Of a stretch of DNA of 14,088 nt, positions 9,230 to 14,088 are shown piece after piece (the stretch's first letter is position 1; each line of letters opens with the position of its first letter). Where the stretch lies: positions 1-14,088 of the forward strand of contig JAOXYB010034307.1 of the NCBI GenBank assembly GCA_028565635.1, in the 5' to 3' direction. This DNA is from Phoronis ovalis (Eukaryota; Phoronida; Phoronidae). The translations under genes were made by a program, and so were the position numbers. Below the pieces are notes generated by a model. That model searched no databases, was not told where the DNA came from, and worked only from the letters and a program-made list of their open reading frames with translations.

Positions 9230-12200
9230 GTGAGTAGCACACATTTCTTCAGATCAGTAGTAAACTGTATAATTTGTGTTATTGTATGTGTTTTGGAAAC
9301 AGAACTGTTTCAACAGAATACATAATTGAAGCTGTCTTTTTAAACATGTTTATAACAGCTATGAAATGCTGCAAGAATTGCAGGAAGTCTTTTGGCAGGC
9401 CTTTGTTTTCAAATCTTGATGATGAGGTGCTGATGTTCAACTACATTTGTTGAAGGAAGTTCTGAACTGTCACTGTTCTGTTGCGTGATTTTTCATGGGA
9501 TAAAATACAATTCAAAATGTCACTATTACGAGCACATGCTAAATAAATGTAATGTTGCTGTTTTAAAAGACAGTGACTAATTAATTTGTGTTACATAAAT
9601 TTTAATGAAAAGTCTCATTTATCCTATCTAGGCCATAGTTTTGTTTACAGCTATAATACATACATGTTTATACAGCTAGTTAATGACTTTTTAATACGTA
9701 GGTGTATATTTTTACCTTTTGAACTTATTTTGCACAGGTCTTTAAAAAATAGTAATTCCTGTAAACAACATCAATATATGATCACTTATAGGACTAATGA
9801 GTAATTTTAGGTAATAAAAAATATTTATAGATTGTGTAGGACGCAGGTATCAAAATTTTACAGTTGAGTATGTACAAATATTTCCGCTTCAGACCTAAAT
9901 ATGTTGATGTAGCTTATAATTTTAGAGCCCCCTTTGGTATTGCCTTGAGTTTTGCCACTGTGTCAGCCACCTGTGAAAATGAATAGATCAATGATATATA
10001 TTAAATTTTTCTGCTTCATGCTTTTTTATTCATCCAGAATAAAAAAGAGTTTGAAAGGAATGTTTATCCTTATATATAAATATATATACACCGCCGGATC
10101 CAGAATTTTTCTATGGGAATTGTTCACTCTGTTTTAAGCTCTTTTAGTTACATTACAATTAGAATGATGGTTTATGTACCTATATTTAAATTCATTTTAA
10201 ATGAAAATGCTTAAAATGCAAAGTCAAAGAACAATGATATCTTTCCTTTCGGGAGTGTACACATTATTTTTTTTAATAATTAACATAGAGTACATACAAA
10301 GTTGGACTTGTATGCATTGAGAAATGTTCTTAAAGATTGTTATAATTGCAGATGCAACATAATACTAACTAAAACTTTATGTTTACAGATATAAACCTGA
10401 GACGGATACATGGACAATGATTGCCACAATGCATCACAAGCGAATTGGAGTAGGTGTGGCTGTTGTTAATCGTTTACTGTATGCCGTAGGAGGGTTTGAT
10501 GGACAGAACAGATTGTCAAGTGCGGAATGTTATCATCCTGAAAATAACGAGTGGATCGAGGTGGCATCTATGAACACTACTAGGAGTGGTGCAGGTATTT
10601 TATGCTCAGTCATACTGAGTCAGTACTTTTACATGCCCAGGGTAGCAGAATACAATATGCAAATGCTCTACGAATATTCATAGTTCCTGATAAAAAGTTT
10701 AAATTTAATAACCCTTAGAACAAGCTTCTGAAACCTCTGAAAGCAAAGCTTTTAGTGCCATTACGGTACTTTTTTACTGCTGGTGTCCTTTGTGTGGTAT
10801 GTGGAAATTGATGTCTTCTCGGCAAGCTAATTGTAAATGTCAAGGAAATGTCGAGGTCACAAGCACTAATGTGGGAGTATGTCATGATAATGCTAAAAGC
10901 TTTGTTTTGTAACCTTTTTTGTAATGTTTCATAAATTATTTAGTGCTAATCATACCAACATATATGAAAAAAGTCCCGATGATGCTAAAAGCTTTTTGTA
11001 TTAACTGTTTTTGTAAATATTTTATAACTAATCATTGCAACATGTGTGAACAGAAAGTTGTGATGACAGGTACTGGTGTACTTACTATATGACATGATAT
11101 ATAAGCTTTTCAATAGTGACTGTCATGGTTTTTTTGTACCATATTGTAGGCTTAAGAAATGTAATATGTCACAAAGAAATATTCATTTAAATGACACATT
11201 GATTTAGTAGAATAGTTTTAATTTAATTTGATTAAAGCAAAATACAAAATGAGTCCAAACTGAATCTTATTTTTAAGCAGAGGATACCTTTTGGTCCTGA
11301 GGGGTATCTTAGATATATTTTGGTTGGGGTGTGTACCACCTAGAGTAAATTTTTTGGACCAACTCTATACCATAAATGCTGAAAAATAATCAGAATTTTT
11401 TAATTGCTTATGATAAATTTCAAGATGTGTTACTGTGGACTTCAATAATATAATAACTACAGAAGTCTCAACTGGGCTTATGAAAAGTGTATGTCGAATA
11501 ACTGGTTATGATAAATTTCAAGATGCGTTAAAGTTGTCTGTGAATGGTTTACAGGTGTAGCTGCCATGGATCAATATATTTACGCAGTGGGTGGTTATGA
11601 TGCTTCAACCCAGCTCAACACAATAGAGCGATTTGACACAGAAGCTAATCAATGGACTTATGTATGCAAGATGAATCGGCCTCGTAGTGCTATGTCCGTT
11701 GCAGTGCTTGACAAGAAGTTATATGCCATAGGTAATCATCATGAAATGATCCAACTTTAGAAACCAAAATTGAATAATGCCAGATGTGATTTAGAGTGAA
11801 AATACTAGTTTGTCTCTATACTGATTTATACTTCACGAACACAATTTTTTCACTCCTACGAAAATCGTCTCGAAATCCACTCATTTGGAGCAAATACCAG
11901 AGCTTGTCACAACCCCACTATCACATAATAATTGCACTATGATGACAGATATATATGTAAACAAACTGCTGTTTCTACCTTGTGATGTCTAACTTTAAGT
12001 TAAATTTTATTAACTTGGGTCAAAGGATTAAAGCTATGCATCTCATAATTTGTTAATATTTTAATATCTTGCACTACAAATGAACCATGCAAAAGAAGAT
12101 CATATATCAAGTTACTGAAAATCAGGATTTGGCAGCGATTTCATAGGGGCATCTTTGTTAATTTTGCACTTTGGTGAAATAAAATGTTTCCATAGTTACA

Positions 12201-12689
12201 TTCCTTAGTGCATATAGGACTTAGAGTATGATTAATCATTTTCACCATGTCTTATGTTTTGGCCCAGGTTGAAAACTGTTTCATATTAAAGAAAATGTCA
12301 ACGACCATTTTTTACGATACAATGTTTCTGGTCTGACACATGTTTTGTAGCATAAAAAGCTTTTCTTTAGAGTTCCCAAAAGCATTAATTTAGTTATCTT
12401 CAGGAAAAATATTCTGTTTTTCTAACACTACAACACATGAAACATTGATAGAGGTGTCACAATGACGTCAAAAGCTTTTAATTTTCTGTATCAATGTTCT
12501 ATATTTAATTTACTTAAACCATTAAATAATTAATTAATTGATATTTCAGGTGGATATGATGGAATAGATTTCTTAGCAAGTGTTGAGCAGTATGACCCGG
12601 ACAAGGACGAGTGGGTTGAGATTACGACAATGACATGTGGCCGCAGTGGACATGGTGTAGCCGTAGGATTAGAACCTTGCCTCAAGTAA
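7974..12689 (+). CDS. KEAP1: KEAP1: BTB-BACK-Kelch adaptor of the CUL3 ligase, Nrf2 repressor
   Basis: KEAP1 holds the transcription factor Nrf2 (CNC) in the cytoplasm and presents it to CUL3-RBX1 for ubiquitination. Oxidants and electrophiles modify its cysteines and release Nrf2. The spliced model is 7974-9229, 10389-10594, 11555-11731 and 12550-12689: 1779 nt, 592 residues (human 624). Domains are a short Cys-containing basic N-terminus (1-40), BTB (about 42-152), BACK/intervening region (about 155-290) and six Kelch blades (about 302-588). Kelch residues equivalent to human Tyr334, Ser363, Arg380, Asn382, Arg415, Arg483, Ser508, Tyr525, Gln530, Ser555, Tyr572, Phe577 and Ser602 are all present. 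Cys226, 273, 288, 297 and 613 equivalents are kept (204, 251, 266, 275, 590). Cys151 is Asn129. I chose the ATG at 7974 (G at -3); 7977 is equally possible. Strings such as [10 protein letters not shown] and VRCH.LTP.FL separate it from other KLHL proteins. Confidence 0.96.
9230..10388 (+). other. KEAP1 intron after coding exon 1
   Basis: This 1159-bp GT...AG intron is AT-rich. Short open frames inside (for example 9586-9804 and 9952-10137) show no family likeness. A small perfect stem, TTCAAC/GTTGAA with a 7-base loop, lies near 9437-9455. A GC-rich patch, CCGCCGGATCC, near 10091 stands out after a TA-rich run and may be a transposon scrap, but I cannot name one. Confidence 0.8.
10389..10594 (+). 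CDS. KEAP1: KEAP1 coding exon 2: rest of Kelch blade 3 and blade 4
   Basis: The exon is 206 bp, between acceptor TTTACAG (10382-10388) and donor GTATTT (10595). It continues the split Arg with YKPETDTW, then [31 protein letters not shown] and MNTTRSGAG. It holds the equivalents of human Arg483 (460) and Ser508 (485). The length equals human KEAP1 exon 4 (c.1326-1531, from memory) with the same phases (2 in, 1 out). Reading on past the donor gives a stop at 10681, so retention of this intron would truncate the propeller. Confidence 0.95.
10885..11050 (+). repeat. Diverged tandem duplication of about 75-80 bp in a KEAP1 intron
   Basis: Two neighbouring blocks share the same order of words. The first (about 10885-10967) has ATAATGCTAAAAGCTTT, a T-rich part, TTTCATAAATTA, GCTAATCAT and CAACATATATGAA. 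The second (about 10979-11050) has ATGATGCTAAAAGCTTT, TTTTGTAAATATT, ACTAATCATTG and CAACATGTGTGAA. They look like an old local duplication with small indels. A related AAAGCTTTTAGT lies upstream near 10745. Confidence 0.65.
11408..11530 (+). repeat. 25-bp direct repeat pair near a KEAP1 3' splice site
   Basis: The two copies at 11408-11432 and 11506-11530 start TTATGATAAATTTCAAGATG and differ at one base (GTG versus GCG). They are 98 bp apart. The second copy ends 24 bases before the acceptor AG at 11553-11554, so it occupies the likely branch-point region. The origin may be slippage or local duplication. Confidence 0.8.
11555..11731 (+). CDS. KEAP1: KEAP1 coding exon 3: end of Kelch blade 4 and blade 5
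   Basis: The exon is 177 bp, between acceptor GTTTACAG (AG at 11553-11554) and donor GTAATC (11732). It reads [19 protein letters not shown], then QLNTIERFD and [10 protein letters not shown]. It includes the Tyr525, Gln530 and Ser555 equivalents (502, 507, 532). The length equals human exon 5 (c.1532-1708, from memory), phase 1 at both ends. The human Cys513 and Cys518 positions are not cysteine here. An ATG at 11566 is internal, not a start. Confidence 0.95.
11732..12549 (+). other. KEAP1 intron after coding exon 3
   Basis: This 818-bp GT...AG intron is AT-rich with no recognisable exon. It includes a palindromic TGACGTCA (listed separately). Confidence 0.8.
12463..12470 (+). promoter_or_regulatory. 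TGACGTCA (CRE-type palindrome) in the last KEAP1 intron
   Basis: TGACGTCA is the full consensus for CREB/ATF dimers. The position, 80 bases before an exon and far from any likely start site, gives no support for function, and an eight-base match can occur by chance. Confidence 0.15.
12550..12689 (+). CDS. KEAP1: KEAP1 coding exon 4: Kelch blade 6 and C-terminus, stop TAA
   Basis: The exon has 140 coding bases after acceptor ATATTTCAG (AG at 12548-12549). The split Gly is followed by [15 protein letters not shown] and [17 protein letters not shown], then TAA at 12687-12689. Tyr572, Phe577 and Ser602 equivalents are kept (549, 554, 579), and Cys590 matches human Cys613. The protein ends two residues after that Cys, whereas the human tail runs eleven residues further to Cys622 and Cys624. 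An overlapping open frame from 12635 is a shadow running into the 3' UTR. Confidence 0.95.
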
Positions 12690-14088
12690 TCATTATTTAC
12701 TGCTGTGTTATAGGGGCACTCATTTCCATGGTTTGCATGCTAACTCTGTGGCTGGTTTTACACAGGACAAGATCTGTGATGGGAAAAGCAATGATAAGGA
12801 CTTATTGTGTACCTTTCAGATTGCTTCTTTTCAACCTGTTGAGGCAAAGAGCTAATGAAAAATAATATTCCGTAAACTTACATCTATTAAAATGTTTTGT
12901 TTTAAAACTAGGTTATTTTACTTTAATTCCACATCATTTGCCAAAAAAGTGTGTAAATAACATTCAAAGTACACAAAGTATAGATAAAATTGGCAGTGAG
13001 TGTTCCTTTGTTTTGTGTATTGTTAATTTAACCGTTTTAAGGTAGCTAGTCCCGTTTGGGCAACTTATTCGTACTACTTTGAGGTTAATTTTTGGTAGTT
13101 AATTAAAGCAACATTTTAAAAATCTGAGATGCACTTTAAGATATCCTTGTTGGAAGTTAATTTTATCCAAGTTTATCCAACTACAAGGCTGTTGGAGCTA
13201 GTTGTTTTTGAATCAAAAAGTTTATAGTTTTAATTTTAGTTGTACCAAATGGTACTCCCTACTTTAATTGGTAATAATGCAAAGGTACTACTTACTGGAG
13301 TGCAGTACGTGTGTATTATTGTATAAAATGTTTTTCGATGGAAAAGCAATGACACCGGAAATTTATAAACTTCTTTAAAATGCCGCATTCAAAAATCCAC
13401 TCACATGACATCATTATCATGTTGTTACACTCATGCTAGTACTTCCTATTTTGGATTGAGTAAGATATGATGAGACATATTTAAAATGTTCATACACTTT
13501 GCGTGAAAAGATTGAGATGGAAAGAAATTTATTAACATATAGGACTGCAGAATGTGCTATTTTCTATAGACTGCTTTTATGTTCTAAGTACCAAGTGCTC
13601 ACTGTAGATTGTCTAGTTTATCTGTATTTCTTCTTTGACGATAGTACAAACGGCTACTTCTGATGCATTGAGCAATTGTTGTTTGCGCATGCAAATGACT
13701 GTTTAGCCCTTGCTGCCTGGCCTTGTGCAGTTTTGTAAACGACAAAATAAACTGAATAACCAATAGATTTAATAATCATGCAAAAGAAAAGAGAAATAAC
13801 TTACTCATCTTACTAACTGCTTCTTAAATTAAAAATTGCGACATAGAAATATAAAATATTTTAGTAGCATGCCTATTTCCTAATGGTTTCCTTGTAGTCA
13901 TTCTGATGTCTCTGATGTGCTACTTCAGAGAAGTTCTGGAACAATGTGTTGTGGGTCTATACCCAAATGGCCGTAACACTTACAATGTAATAAAATAACA
14001 AAATAATCATCTGAGAAAAAATAGTTACTATTTTGATTGTGTAACTTTGTGCTACACATTTCATTCGTATGAAAACCTTTGTAATTAT
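12690..14088 (+). other. KEAP1 3' UTR and downstream DNA
   Basis: No further gene is recognised to the window end. This AT-rich stretch follows the KEAP1 stop and must contain its 3' end. Candidate poly(A) hexamers are ATTAAA at 12886-12891 and AATAAA at 13746-13751 and 13989-13994. Small features include a GTACCA/TGGTAC inverted repeat at 13242-13255 and a doubled TTTATCCAA near 13160-13180. No dystrophin exon is visible on the minus strand. Confidence 0.6.
13746..13751 (+). terminator. Candidate poly(A) signal AATAAA downstream of KEAP1
   Basis: This is a canonical hexamer about 1.06 kb after the stop codon, with a GT-containing stretch elsewhere nearby but no decisive downstream element. 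ATTAAA at 12886-12891 (about 200 bp after the stop) and AATAAA at 13989-13994 are alternatives. Sequence alone does not choose among them. Confidence 0.3.

Larger units (their letters stand above)
10595..11554 (+). other. KEAP1 intron after coding exon 2
   Basis: This 960-bp GT...AG intron contains a diverged tandem duplication and a near-identical 25-bp direct repeat (listed separately). No coding exon is seen inside it. Confidence 0.8.

Noticed and set aside
10595-10683. Alternative KEAP1 end by reading through the donor at 10595
   Set aside because: The residues after SGAG diverge from Kelch sequence, and the next exon restores the blade perfectly. At most it is a retained-intron product.
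11281-11390. Possible transposon remnant (GGTTGGGGTGTGTACCACC area) in a KEAP1 intron
   Set aside because: It stands out in base composition but has no terminal repeats, target duplication or coding likeness that I can show.
12635-12865. Plus-strand ORF with hydrophobic segment after the KEAP1 end
   Set aside because: It begins inside the last KEAP1 exon in the wrong frame and runs into the 3' UTR. There is no family likeness, and the membrane-like stretch comes from T-rich codons.

Overview
This is animal nuclear DNA: AT-rich, with short exons bounded by GT...AG introns and two recognisable metazoan genes. No bacterial, viral or organellar features were seen. The proteins are clearly invertebrate-like. 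Introns of roughly 0.1-1.2 kb and general AT-richness suit a protostome such as a mollusc, but the species is a guess.

Left part (195-2093, minus strand): five consecutive internal exons of a dystrophin-family gene. They encode the end of the region before the WW domain, the complete WW domain, and the start of the EF-hand-like module that with WW and ZZ binds beta-dystroglycan. The exon lengths in transcription order are 61, 62, 75, 208 and 86 bp. From memory, human DMD exons 62-66 are 61, 62, 75, 202 and 86 bp, so the architecture is almost unchanged. The gene leaves the window at the left end (ZZ domain and C-terminus). Its upstream exons would have to lie to the right of 2093.

Middle part (2094-7951): mostly AT-rich non-coding DNA. 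One stretch at about 3240-3700 is locally rich in CpG and carries a TGACTCA motif, a short minus-strand ORF and two plus-strand donor-like sites. It is the best candidate for a promoter or noncoding first exon of the right-hand gene.

Right part (7952-12689, plus strand): a complete KEAP1 coding region in four coding exons, 592 residues in my model, with BTB, BACK/intervening region and six Kelch blades. The Nrf2-binding Kelch residues are all kept, as are the sensor cysteines equivalent to human 226, 273, 288 and 297. The Cys151 position is Asn, and the C-terminus stops before the human Cys622/Cys624 pair. Two internal exons have exactly the human lengths (206 and 177 bp). The rest (12690-14088) is 3' UTR or downstream DNA with candidate poly(A) signals.

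The two genes have unrelated roles: oxidative-stress sensing by KEAP1, and membrane-cytoskeleton anchoring by dystrophin. The interesting point is their arrangement. If the dystrophin gene is full length, its 5' exons must lie beyond KEAP1, which would place KEAP1 antisense inside a dystrophin intron. Otherwise the dystrophin transcript starts inside this window as a short form.
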